Of a stretch of DNA of 64,000 nt, positions 22,335-33,675 are shown in pieces. Origin of the DNA: Limnoperna fortunei. Lineage: Eukaryota > Mollusca > Bivalvia > Mytilida > Modiolidae. The notes beneath the pieces were generated by a model that saw only the letters and a list, made by a program, of their open reading frames with translations, was not told the DNA's origin and ran no database searches. The stretch covers positions 17,736,275 to 17,800,274 of the forward strand of contig OX104123.1 in assembly GCA_944474755.1 (NCBI GenBank). Reading direction: 5' to 3'. Numbering within the stretch: position 1 is the stretch's first letter; each line of letters begins with the position of its first letter. A program made the translations under genes and the position numbers.

Positions 22335-25300
22335 TCCTTCATTTCTTGAGGAAGACAATGAAAGGTATATATCCATATGTTATTTTAATATACGCAGTAT
22401 ACGGAAAAAAACTTGAATTCATTAATAATACATTTGATGAATTTGATGTTTTAGTTCTTACAGAAATACACTTAAGTCCCAATATTCCTAATGAAAAAAT
22501 CCTAATTGATAGTTTCTCAAAAAATATAATCCGTAAAAATCGTAACATTTACGGAGGACGCCTTATTACTTATAGCAAGGAAGATATATCACTTAACCGT
22601 TTACTGGAACTTGAAAATGACACCGATGAAACTATATGGGTAGAACTTCTCGGACGGGGAATAAAAATCCTTCTATGTGCGGCCTGTAAACCACCGCTGA
22701 CTGACTCGGAAATGTTTTTCACACGATTAAATCATGCGATCGGCTTAAGTTATCAACTAGGCGACAATCTCGTGGTGACGGGTGATCTGAATTGTGATCT
22801 ACTTCAAGCCAATAACAACAAACTGAAAGAGACGATAAACCTTTTTAACTTTTAAAATATTTTAAAACCAACCAGAGTTACCGACACATCCACAACTCTA
22901 CTTGATCCGATTATAATAAGTGAATCACTTTCCTTTTATTATGCCAATGTCCTAGATACACCAAGTGAGGTGTCCGACCACAAAGCATGTTTATGTTTTA
23001 TTAAATGTCCAAACAAGGTCAAATGTACCTTTAAGCGTGATGTTTGGATATATGCGCAAACGAATAAACACAGATTCGAAAATCTGATTGATGAAACTGA
23101 CTGGCATGAATTATTACCGGATGATGTGGATATTGATGAATCGTGTCAAGTGTTTACTGATAAACTCTTAAAAATTGCGAAAGAATGTATACCAACTAAA
23201 TCGGTTACCGTCCGCAAGGGAGATAAGCCTTGGTTTACAAATGAACTTATACGCGAAATGCGAAAAAGGGACCGGTATCGTAAATCTGCTCTACAATAAA
23301 AAAGTGATAGGGATGTTCTAAGGTACAAACAGCAGAGAAACAGGGTTAGTAATCTTAAGAAAGTAGCGAAAGAAAAGTTTGAGCAAAATTTAGATAACCT
23401 AATACTTGAAAATGCATCTACACCCAGAACGTATTGGAAACTTATGAAAATGCTTCTAAAATCCTATAAAGGATCGACGGATATTCCCCCGCTTAGGGAT
23501 ATAACACTCGGTACAGATACTGAAAATTATGTTTATAAAGAAACTGAAAAATGTGAAGTGCTGAATAAATATTTTTGATTCATTTCAAAGGTCGATGCCC
23601 AAAACCAACTTCCACCACCAGTCGATCAAAGAACAGAACATTTTATTAATAGTATTAAAATAGAACAAAGTGAAATTGTTGATATCTTAAAAATTTTAAA
23701 ACCAAATAAGGCATTGGATCTAGATATTATAAGCCATAGGATGCTAAAAATATGTCCTCAAAAAGTCTCGTTACTTCGGCAAATATTGTTTAACAAATCG
23801 CTTAGACAATGTAAGTTTCCATCTAATTGGAAAATTGCATCAGTGGTTCCAATCTTCAAGAAAGGTAATCAGTCTCTGCCATCTAATTATCGTCCTATAG
23901 ATGGAAAGGATTGTTTACAAACTTTTTTTTACAACCATTTTTTATAACAATCTTTTATATGAATATCAATCAGGTTTCCTTCCAAAATACTCTACGGTTC
24001 ATCAACTGCTTGAAATGTATAACTGTATACTTAACTCACTAGAGAAGAAAGAAATTAACTGTTTTGGGTTTTTTTGTGATTTTTCTAAAGCGTTTGATAA
24101 AGTCTGGCATGATGGTCTCTTGAAGAAACTTAAAGCATATGGAATAAAAAATAATCTCTATCTGTGGCTTGAAAGCTATCTAAAAGCAAGAAAACAAAAA
24201 GTTGGTATACACTCGTATGAGTCACCCTTAAATAATATAACAGCTGGTATACCACAAGGATCCGCCTTAGGACCCTTATTGATTATTATATATATTAATG
24301 ACATTGCACTTAGATTAAAATCTTTATGTAGGCTATTTGCTGATGACACATCGTTTAACTATTCCCATCATGACCGAGAACACATTAAAACGGTTATTGA
24401 TCATGATTTGCAAGAGTTAGATGATTGGTAAAAAAATGGCAAATGTCCTTTAACACAAACAAAACTGAAATTGTCATCTTTTCGAACTCGGATGTAACTG
24501 ATATAAATTTTAATCTAAATGATATTCCTATTCCTATATCCGATAGTCATAAACACCTGGGCGTAACATTTAGCATTGATGCTAAATGGAACACCCACGT
24601 TGAAAACATCGTAAAAAGTGTAAAATATCAGGTAAGTCGTAATTTGGAAAAGTTATATCTAGTATTTATAAGACCATTGTTGGAATATGCATCAGAAGTG
24701 TGGGATAATTGTGGTGCTGGCAATGCCTCAAAGTTGGAATAATTACAATTAGGAGGCAGCACGTATAGTAACAGGACTTCCTCTTTTTACAAAATTTGAA
24801 ACATTATATGGAGAAATTGGTTGAGAAACTCTGGCTAATAGACGACTTAAACGCCGGCTAAACATGTTTTATAACATCCAAAACCTTGATCCAAATTATC
24901 TTAATAGACTGGTACCTCCTAAGGTGCAAACACTGAGTGCATATCCACTAAGAAAAGGTGAAGATATAATACTTCCGTTTTGCAGACTGTCGATAACTTC
25001 GAACTCTTTTATTCCAAATACAATAAGGCAGTGGAATAATATTGATCTAAGTGTTCGGAAAGCACACTCTATTGGTGCCTTCAAGAATGCCTTGAAAGCA
25101 TCCGGTCTAACCAGTTTAGAAGTGCCAAAACATTTTTCATATGGTCCCCGAAAACTCAATATAATTTTAGCACAACTTAAATGCTCTGCCTCCTTTCTTA
25201 ATTATGATTTTTTTAGAGCAAATCTTGTTACTAACCCTACTTGCAGATGCGGTGACCCTATCGAAAACAAACAGCATTACGTTTTTGTCTGTCCTATATA

Positions 25301-25475
25301 TAACAATGACAGAATTCAACTGTTAAATAACCTAACTTGGCATCCGAATGGAATAAACATTGATATCAATACGCTTACCCAAGGAAGTAAAGATCTATCC
25401 TATGATGAAAATATTCTCATTTTTAGAAATGTTTTTGAGTTTATTAAACGATCCAAAAGATTTACAATTACCTAA
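22335..25475 (+). pseudogene. LINE ORF2: endonuclease + reverse transcriptase + C-terminal Cys/His motif
   Basis: Endonuclease: FDEFDVLVLTEIHLSPN, VVTGDLNCDLL (GDxN) and EVSDHKACLCF (SDH) near 22973. Reverse transcriptase: FFCDFSKAFDKVWHDGLLKK, GIPQGSALGPLLIIIYIND and CRLFADDTSF with the FADD catalytic pair at about 24338. C-terminus: CRCGDPIENKQHYVFVC, a CCHC-like motif common in Jockey/CR1 ORF2. Stops lie near 22853, 23297 and 23576, with frame changes near 23930, 24430 and 24750-24860. The enzyme would nick target DNA and prime cDNA synthesis there. Catalytic residues remain but the frame is broken. Confidence 0.88.
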
Positions 25476-25764
25476 TTTTTCCAAGTGGACAATCATCTCA
25501 TCACCACTTTGTCTTTTTCTCGCTCTTTTTCTTTTTGTGAAATTTCATTATTTTGTATACTTTTATTTTTGTTTTTATTTGTGTGTAGCTGGTAATTTTT
25601 TTTTCTATTTCGTTTAAAATGCACGATCTTGTACCTTATTATTATATATTTCACTGTAATGTCTATTATTGTATTGAGGAGAGGACTCTGTAAGTATTAA
25701 TTTACTTGTGTCCAATCCATTTTGTTCTATTAAAAATAAAATATGTTTAAACTAAACTAAACTT

Positions 25765-26184
25765 TCACTGTCAAATGGCCAGGAAATTGAAGGGCCCAAA
25801 TGTACGGTCAAGTTGTGGCGGGAAAAGACTGATTTGGAGATTCCAAATGATGAAGTGGAAGTCATCATTACAAACTGTTAAGTGATGGAGTTTAGAAGCA
25901 AAAACAGAATTAAACAGCACCCCATTGACAATTATCACGGTATACATACACATAATCAATGAATCAGTATTCTGAAGTTATTATTCTTCTCTTGTACTTA
26001 AAAAGAATTTGAACAAATCTCCGTTAACCAACCTCAAGAGGAAATTAAAATATATAAGACATGTGAACAACAAATTGCAAATCATAAAATGAACCACTGT
26101 TTGTTTTCAAGACCAAATTTTTTTCCAGATCGATGCACCAGGAAAGGTTGTGGAAACTGATGTCGAGGCTGCAATTTTTCACAG
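25765..26184 (+). pseudogene. OB-fold (RPA-like) exon pair, array copy 1
   Basis: Exon A (to 25939) reads NGQEIEGPKCTVKLWREKTD and LEIPNDEVEVIITNC, then a stop and a +1 shift lead to EAKTELNSTPLTII, the shape of an OB-fold from the RPA/ssDNA-binding group. It ends before gtatac (cac/g here instead of caag). Exon B (26129-26184) follows a good acceptor (ttttttccag) and reads IDAPGKVVETDVEAAIFHR. Its donor is mutated to gacaaa in this copy. The LINE sits immediately upstream, where the 5' part of exon A should be. The parent gene is not identified; the OB-fold call is by motif only. Confidence 0.5.
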
Positions 26185-26481
26185 GACAAATATGTTCCTA
26201 CAATGTAGATATGAAAATCAGTCTGGCATTTGTTTAGGTTAAACCGTTTTTCAACATGCTTACTTCATTCTCAAAAGGAAGGCAACTTCAGAGCAATAGA
26301 AAAAAGCCATATCCTAACTACAAAGGAGATATTTTGAAACTATTAAAATGTCAATATCCTCACATGTACCATTGTTATAATTTACTCAAACTTGGCATCA
26401 AATAAGGGGAAAGACATGTAGGTTGTCCAAATGAAAATCCATTTTGTTCTATTACAAATAAAATATGTTTAAACTAAACTT

Positions 26482-26901
26482 TCACTGTCAAATGGCCAGG
26501 AAATTGAAGGGCCCAAATGTACGGTCAAGTTGTGGCGGGAAAAGACTGATTTGGAGATTCCAAATGATGAAGTGGAAGTCATCATTACAAACTGTTAAGT
26601 GATGGAGTTTAGAAGCAAAAACAGAATTAAACAGCACCCCATTGACAATTATCAAGGTATACATACATATAATCAATGAATCAGTATTCTGAAGTTATTA
26701 TTCTTGTCTTGTACTTAAAAAGAATTTGAACAAATCTCTGTTAACCAACCTCAAGAGGAAATTAAAATATATAAGACATGTGAACAACAAATTGCAAATC
26801 ATAAAATGAACCACTGTTTGTTTTCAAGACCACATTTTTTTCCAGATCGATGCACCAAGAAAGGTTGTAGAAACTGATGTCGAGGCTGCAATTTTTCACA
26901 G
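26482..26901 (+). pseudogene. OB-fold (RPA-like) exon pair, array copy 2
   Basis: Same two exons as copy 1. Exon A ends at 26656 with the intact donor (atcaag, then gtatac). Exon B (26846-26901) keeps both acceptor (ttccag) and donor (cacag, then gtaaaa). It carries the same stop and frameshift inside exon A, so that damage precedes the triplication. Confidence 0.5.
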
Positions 26902-27198
26902 GTAAAATATGTTCCTACAATGTAGATATGAAAATCAGTCTGGCATTTGTTTAGGTTAAACCGTTTTTCAACATGCTTACTTCATTCTCAAAAGGAAGGC
27001 AACTTCAGAGCAATAGAAAAAAGCCATATCCTAACTACAAAGGAGATATTTTGAAACTATTAAAATGTCAATATCCTCACATGTACCATTGTTATAATTT
27101 ACTCAAACTTGGCATCAAATAAGGGGAAAGACATGTAGGTTGTCCAAATGAAAATCCATTTTGTTCTATTACAAATAAAATATGTTTAAACTAAACTT

Positions 27199-27618
27199 TC
27201 ACTGTCAAATGGCCAGGAAATTGAAGGGCCCAAATGTACGGTCAAGTTGTGGCGGGAAAAGACTGATTTGGAGATTCCAAATGATGAAGTGGAAGTCATC
27301 ATTACAAACTGTTAAGTGATGGAGTTTAGAAGCAAAAACAGAATTAAACAGCACCCCATTGACAATTATCAAGGTATACATACATATAATCAATGAATCA
27401 GTATTCTGAAGTTATTATTCTTGTCTTGTACTTAAAAAGAATTTGAACAAATCTCTGTTAACCAACCTCAAGAGGAAATTAAAATATATAAGACATGTGA
27501 ACAACAAATTGCAAATCATAAAATGAACCACTGTTTGTTTTCAAGACCACATTTTTTTCCACATCGATGCACCAAGAAAGGTTGTAGAAACTGATGTTGA
27601 GGCTGCAATTTTTCACAG
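27199..27618 (+). pseudogene. OB-fold (RPA-like) exon pair, array copy 3
   Basis: As copy 2, but the exon B acceptor is changed from ttccag to ttccac just before 27563. The exon B donor gtaaaa is intact. Confidence 0.5.
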
Positions 27619-27875
27619 GTAAAATATGTTCCTACAATGTAGATATGAAAATCAGTCTGGCATTTGTTTAGGTTAAACCGTTTTTCAACATGCTTACTTC
27701 ATTCTCAAAAGGAAGGCTACTTCAGAGCAATAGAAAAAAGCCATATCCTAACTACAAAGGAGATATTTTGAAACTATTAAAATGTCAATATCCTCACATG
27801 TATCATTGTTATAATTTACTCAAACTTGGCATCAAATAAGGGGAAAGACATGTAGGTTGTCCAAATGAAAATCCA

Positions 27876-29139
27876 CACCCTTTTGAAAGGATACACGCTA
27901 AATAAACCAGTTAAGTATTAAGTATAATATTTTCTATGACCTGGCATGGCATAGTGGGTCATGGGTCAAATTCATAATTTTCATTGCAAAATTGATGTTG
28001 TCCAAATATGTATTTTACCCATAACCATATAATCTTGTAGAAATGATATGTGTATTGTACTAAAGGATACCCCTTTGAAAATAACAGAAGAAGAAATGGT
28101 GAAAATATTTCCAAACATGATGTTTCAAGCGGGGCATTGTAATAACATGTACTCTGGAAGGTGGCATTGTTATTTCAGTGTAATTGTAATTGTAGTATAA
28201 AATAAGTTAGGCTTAGGCCACAAAAATAAATTTTAAGGTTCTCGGGCCAAATTTTTCTAAATTGGAAGGTGGGAGGCTTGTCTTTTTTATTCATTTAATT
28301 AGTCTAAAATCAGAGGAGGGAGGCATTTTTTATATTTTGATCTTGCACGAAATGTAACTGGTAAAGCTTAGGCTAGAAATAACGAACAATATTAATCTTA
28401 AAAAGTTGTACATGTATATGAAATGTATTTAAAGGTTAAATCCAATTAACCACTTTCCTATTGGGACTGTTTATTTTGGGTTCATGTGACGTGAGTTATA
28501 GTATAGTAGATTTGGGCGCACAGGGAAGAAAGGGAACCCTGTACCCTGTGTAGTCAACTCCTTACAGCTTGGAACCCTGATCTCTAAGTCTAAAACTTGA
28601 CAGAAAGATTGCACAAATATTGAATAAACAGAAATTTTCTGCACTTTTAAGCTATAATTTTGTGCAAATTTTAAAAAAGGGTGTACCAATTTTGTGTAAT
28701 CAACTCCAGCTCTAAACCAATATCACTGCAACTTTTTAAAGTTGTGCACCTGATCTTGTTCAATGAATGCTTTCCCATTTTTCTAGACATGGCCATGGGG
28801 ACATCTTTCAGCAAATTTTATTTTTAACACCAGCCCAAAACTAAGTTACAAATTGTAAACGATTCGCCGTTTAATAAGGCACTTGCTTTGCAAATTCGTC
28901 ATTTCAGACTTGTTACGTGATATTTTTTTTTACAATATGATCTATTCGCGTTCATTGTATAACGAATTGTCGTTGCAACTGATGATTTGCTGGTCGACAA
29001 TATCCGTTTTCTGGCTCCCCTTACGCGTCTTCATTCAAGTCAATTTTCGACAATCAAATCAGCAACTGAAGCCAGCAAATCTTGCAAGACAATACAGTTA
29101 CATCGTAAATAACAGCACTGCCAGTTTGTTTTATATTTA
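27876..29139. other. No recognisable feature
   Basis: AT-rich. An 85-codon plus frame at 28883-29140 and a 72-codon minus frame at 28471-28689 show no protein-like features. Confidence 0.4.
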
Positions 29140-29374
29140 GGGGTCATCAATAATTGTCAACATTTTTCACGAGTTTGCAAAGAGCACTACAGGGGGGAGG
29201 GGGTTTCAATTTCAATTCTTTTTTCGGTACTGACTTTTAACTTCTGGTAATGTGGATGTGCATGTGCAGACTTGCAAAAAATGTTGACGTGCTCTTTTGG
29301 AGGGAGGGAGGTGGTTTTCAAAAAGAGTGCTCTTTGCAAACTTGTGAAAAATGTTGACAATTATGGATGACCCC
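29140..29374. mobile_element. MITE with ~48-bp terminal inverted repeats and TTA duplication (PIF/Harbinger-like)
   Basis: ggggtcatcaataattgtc at 29140 is matched in reverse complement by gacaattatggatgacccc ending at 29374; arms extend inward to gcaaagagcact and agtgctctttgc. tta flanks both sides (29137-29139 and 29375-29377), the 3-bp TWA target of PIF/Harbinger elements. 235 bp, no coding capacity. Confidence 0.85.
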
Positions 29375-29377
29375 TTA

Positions 29378-29560
29378 ATTGATTAAGTGAATGTTTTTTA
29401 CGTCCAGTGAGCAGTATTTCAGCTATATTCAGAACAAGTTAACAAACAATTAATTTGGGACAAATTGTCAATGCCACTAGAAAAGTATGGGGTATGGATA
29501 GAGGCAGGAAATTTAGCCTTTTGTAACGGCTACGAGACCACTCTAAAACGAGTCCCTAAT
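29378..29560 (-). mobile_element. SINE-B, truncated copy
   Basis: attgattaagtg tail, gtgagcagtatttcagctat core and body to gtaacggctacgag. It abuts the MITE. Confidence 0.8.
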
Positions 29561-30280
29561 CTGTGGAAGGGCAGGTAAAAGGTTTTTTGGTATAGTTTTG
29601 CCCATGACTTTTGAACAGATAAACATATTTATTTAATTTAAACCGATTCTGAAAGATAAACATTTCGACGTTATTGATTTTAATTATTTAAAACTTGACC
29701 GGAACTGGAGACAATTTTTCAACTTTGGTACTAATTTTTATTCTTCAACCTATAGGTGTAACAGTAGTAAATAATAATAAAGTGCTGGTTACCAGATTGT
29801 GTAGATACCAGCCGAAAATTCCGTCGGACAATCAACTTTGACTTGGTACTTGTCCAATGGGACAAGTAAAAAAAATCTGCAAGGACTTCGAAATAAAAAT
29901 ATTCATAGGAAACCGCCTGGCCTTTCAATTTTTATTTCAAATTCAGGTTATGGTAGCAATAATCATCGGTAAACCTTACATGGATGTCAAAATTGTTTTA
30001 TTTTCGATTTCAATTTCGGGAGAAATATCTACCGGGAATTAATTTCACTGGTATATTCAAGTTTTGATCTGAATCGTGTAAAAGTTGCGTCAAGCGGAAT
30101 AAATATGAAGGTAATTGCGCGTTACAATCAACAGAGGACGGAGTTAATGCAAATTACGATTATGGATCTGACAAAATTCGGGTTCACATGTTCCAATACG
30201 GCCAAAAAGAAAAAAGAAAGATAATTTAGAGACCAAAGAGAGAAAAAATTAGTATGAAAGAGAGAGAGAGAGAACTTTCC
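29561..30280. other. No recognisable feature
   Basis: AT-rich; a short ga-repeat lies at about 30258-30274. Confidence 0.4.
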
Positions 30281-30512
30281 AATCTAACTGTATTAAAGAA
30301 TTTCCATGCGTTGTATATGAAGTCATTGAAGACCCCCCTCCTGACACAGCCACGGAAGAAACAAGTGAACCCAAAGCAGTTAAGTTTTGTAAAACATGTA
30401 GAGCTTTTTGTGAATTTGCAGACACTAAATGCTCAATGTTTCAAGGGCAAGTGCTTTTAGGGAGGTACAATTTAACAGGACACTGGAAAAGTAATTCACA
30501 CAGAAGATGTGA
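30281..30512 (+). CDS. Candidate exon with hAT/BED-like zinc finger
   Basis: The frame reads NCIKEFPCVVYEVIEDPPPD, then KFCKTCRAFCEF, FQGQVLLGRYNLTGHW and KSNSHRR. This gives C-x2-C followed by H and H with the G, R, L spacing of the N-terminal zinc finger found in hAT transposases and C17orf113-like proteins. It ends at a strong donor (agat, then gtgagt). No ATG in frame, so it would be internal. The following exon is not established; the segment at 36292-36526 has a compatible phase but that link is speculative. Confidence 0.4.
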
Positions 30513-31194
30513 GTAAAAGAAAAAATCTTAAATTAAGAATAAACTTTCAGCTGTTTAAACATGCAGTTCCTCGTGTGGAGCATTGGTTGATTGTGTTAAA
30601 CATATGGAAAGGGGTCTCCGGGAGATTATAAGATTAATTTACACTGCATATAAGATTAATTTACACTGCATATTTCATTATCAAACATGAAAACCATTTA
30701 TTGACTACCCTCGATTGATTGAGTTGCAAGAAGTTAAAGGTCTAGACATGGGAAATTTCTACAGAAGTGATGATGCCTGTAGAAGGTAGTTCATAAATCA
30801 GCATGTATAATATTTTAATAAATATCTTATCTATTAAATGTCCAAGAATTATGAATACTGGACTGCTTTGATAGTTTTCAGTAAATGTACATTTTAAACT
30901 TTTGTTAACCCTGGAAATGATGTCAGCCAGGCCTAGCAAAACTTATTGCCTTGATACGTTACTTAACTTTTACCCACATTCATTGAAAGTAAAACAAATG
31001 TTCATGAAATGGCAGGGTAATTTTTAAATGGGCTCAAACCTGTTGGCCGTAGCTGCTATTATCATGTCAACTATCACCTGTTTCTCTCTAGTAAACTGCA
31101 TTTAGTGGGACATTATTGAGCTATATACCCTGATATTTCCTACGAAGAACCAACTCTTATCGACATCTAAAATTGGGATTTTTTTTAAACATGC
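30513..31194. other. No recognisable feature
   Basis: AT-rich, with one exact short duplication of tataagattaatttacactgc near 30620-30672. Confidence 0.4.
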
Positions 31195-31365
31195 AAGGAT
31201 AGTGGCATTTTCCAGCTACCTTGCTCACTATTGTCCGCGGAAAGGTTTATTAAATTGTAACCTGGCTACTAGAGTGCATCCCATAACCGCCACCTGGGGA
31301 CGCGCTAGGCTACTCCATGGGTTGAGCAGTGAACCCTCAGAATTTCCCCAGTCCTTCTTGACAAT
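31195..31365 (-). mobile_element. SINE-B head half
   Basis: Contains cactattgtccgcgg, gccacctggggacgcgctag and gagcagtgaaccctcag as in the SINE-B head at 9180-9350. The tail half is missing; a tail fragment with the core lies at 31845-31895. Confidence 0.7.
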
Positions 31366-31844
31366 AAATGGTTTAATAAACAAACTGCGCTTTGAGAAAA
31401 ACTAAACATCTTGATATCGCTTGCAATAATTGCGCACATTTAAGATAAGGAAGAAAATCTTTTCTAGACGCGGCTTTATTTTGCATTGATAACATTTTTG
31501 CTTGCTTAAGTACAATCTCCGAAACAGATACGTCAAAATTACTTAGCGTAGTGTTACGGAGCGGATATGTCCTCGGCTCCGGAGATTGCCTCAAGTACCG
31601 TATGTACTGTGGAAATGCATTTTTTCTTGATATTTTTCATCTTTATAAAGCATTTCAATGGCGAAATTCTACAAACTTGGAATTAAAATACAATGATTTA
31701 CTTTAGCTTAACTCTATATATAAATAAGCTTTTCTCTACAGTTTTTTTTTAAAGTCTCCCGCGCATCGTCCAATTATTACCTTGGTATATTTAATGACAT
31801 TTTACTTAAAGTGTGTATGTATGATGCCTTGAATAGATGTTTAA

Positions 31845-32440
31845 CTAACGTTCCGCTAGTAATATTTCAGCTATATTCAGCACAGGAACAAATAAGTATA
31901 GATGAGCAGATCATTTTCAAATTCTGCTTTCACCTGAACAAACAGCATCAGATGGAACTTTGTAATCAGTCCGATATCTTCTGGCATTGTTGGCGAAAGG
32001 AGTATCGGCATTCTTTCAAGAAAAAACAAAAATTGACTTAGTTCAGTGCAATTTTGTAGGAGGTGAAATTTAGTGGCTTAAAAATAAACATGCTAACCGC
32101 ATGAACTGGTAAATGGGAATTTTTACTAAACTATTTCCAAGTGCAGACAATATAGTACGTAAGGTTGAGATACAAATTGTGCGCACTGGATACAGGAACA
32201 ATACAAGTGTCAACCAGACAATAACTGAACTTTTCTTTCGAGATCAGGATATAAATACATTCGCATCTTAGACATGTCTGACGGGGAATGTGCCGAGATT
32301 CGCCCAAGTAGTGTTAACTGTCTTATATTGACGCATTTCCCTCCCCTCTAGTACTAGCTAACCTAATCTGTGTTTTTTTTTTATTGGTTGATTGCTGTTT
32401 TACGTTCAGCAAGCAACATTTTTACTATACTCAGGACGTG
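31845..32440. repeat. Two SINE-B tail fragments
   Basis: 31845-31895 (gctagtaatatttcagctat) and 32388-32440 (ttgctgttttacgttcagca) are degraded cores. The sequence between them shows nothing I recognise. Confidence 0.55.
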
Positions 32441-32995
32441 AAAATTATTATAATTTCTTTATTAGAACATCCAGTCATTAGGATTAAAACGTGATCTCAG
32501 ACAATAATATGAGTATATACAGACAAAAAATGAAATTAAAAAAAATAAAAAATATGAAGCATCATAATTATCAGATACATTAAATTAAATTTTGCAAGCA
32601 ATTTCAGCTCTAGTCCAACGTTGCGCGACATTGCATTTAAGTTACAAATGTACAACTAAAAAATGTAGCTCAATCTACCAGTCTTTCCTATATATAAAGT
32701 CCATATTTCAGCGTAAGGACATGTTTGTTACAGTAGCATTTATTTCGAAAATAAAATATCCCACGTCAAGTATTCAATAATTTTTTAATAAAATTACGCA
32801 AATTCTAATCATAAATATTTATTAAGAATAACAATAAATAACTCAAATTGACTATCTATCTTTCTATCACTATAAATACTCCCATTTCGGGCATTACTAG
32901 CAGGTGCGCGTCAGTGCAAAAAATAAAAGATAAAAATGAAAGATGACTTGAGGACATCTGACATGTATGAACAGAAATTTTCGTAGTTTTATAGT
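32441..32995. other. No recognisable feature
   Basis: AT-rich, no domain found on either strand. Confidence 0.4.
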
Positions 32996-33019
32996 GTTAT
33001 TTCTTAAAAAGTCATTTTT

Positions 33020-33100
33020 ATCAATTAACGCGTCATTTGTATAAACTTTCGCGTTAATATTCAATAAAAACGCGTGATTTTTCAAAATTGACGCGTAATT
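33020..33100. promoter_or_regulatory. Cluster of acgcgt-type CpG palindromes
   Basis: acgcgtc, tcgcgtt, acgcgtg and acgcgta occur within 80 bp of very AT-rich DNA. A second cluster is at 40245-40370. The site type is palindromic, but a regulatory function is only a guess. Confidence 0.3.
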
Positions 33101-33141
33101 GATGTTCGACAAAATGGAAATCGGAGACAACAGACATATGA

Positions 33142-33245
33142 TAAAAGAGGAACCACCTACACTATAAACCTTGTGTGCCTGGATGGACCAAATTACGTGC
33201 AGATCAATCCAGGCATTGTCAGAAAAATGAATGAGAAAAGATTAG
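33142..33245 (+). other. Exon-like coding fragment, unidentified
   Basis: Open frame reading KRGTTYTINLVCLDGPNYVQ and then INPGIVRKMNEKRLDKLKS. Composition is protein-like and it lies just right of the acgcgt cluster, but I recognise no family and no clear splice sites. Confidence 0.3.
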
Positions 33246-33308
33246 ATAAATTGAAGAGTTTACACTTTTGTTACTTGAACATTACATTTTTTTGTCTGCT
33301 TGCATACA

Positions 33309-33675
33309 TTAGTCTTCACAAAGTTGTAAATAATGTACCTGACATTCTGTCAGGCCACACAGATCAATTTTCATGACTGAAAACAATATTTCTGACCAAA
33401 CTTTGTAATAAAGCAATACAAGTATGAAAAATTCAGTTACAAAGTCTGTGTTACAATTCATCCAGCATTTTTGAATCACTGCATTCTAATAATCAGATCA
33501 ACATTGAATATTTTATTTAGAATCTCAATATATAAATAACATTCGAGTTAAATTCCTATATGATAAGAAAGTAAATGTTTCAATTCGTGTTTTGCTAGTA
33601 TTTTTATGTTTAAATTTTAACACGAATAACAGAAAAAAAATTAAATGTCGATACATTTGTTCAAAGAACAAATGT
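33309..33675. repeat. Diverged direct duplicate, left copy
   Basis: Shares cttcacaaagttg, acctgacattctg and tatgaaaaattcagtta, in the same order, with 35265-35640. The right copy has diverged and carries a long ta-repeat. The two flank the tandem-core element at 33676-35240. Confidence 0.6.

Larger units (their letters stand above)
20270..25765 (+). mobile_element. L2/CR1/Jockey-like LINE, nearly full-length, inactive
   Basis: Contains ORF1 (20270-21172), a 1.1-kb gap, ORF2 (22335-25475) and a 3' UTR ending in aaactaaactaaact, a short tandem tail typical of this group. No RNase H. Multiple frameshifts. The 3' tail was later copied into the adjoining 717-bp array. Confidence 0.85.
25714..27875. 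repeat. Three-copy tandem array, 717-bp unit
   Basis: Units start at 25714, 26436 and 27153 (spacing 722 then 717; unit 1 has one extra aaact). They differ by a few percent at most. Units 2 and 3 begin with a copy of the last ~50 bp of the upstream LINE (ccattttgttctatta to gtttaaactaaact), so the LINE was already in place when the array formed. The homology ends at aatcca, 27870-27875. Confidence 0.95.

Noticed and set aside
25771..27393. Three identical 62-codon minus-strand frames 717 bp apart
   Set aside because: Antisense shadows of the OB-fold exon copies in the tandem array.
33652..33675. Short perfect hairpin acatttgttc/gaacaaatgt as a terminator
   Set aside because: No transcription unit or T-run fits, and rho-independent terminators are not expected in animal nuclear DNA.
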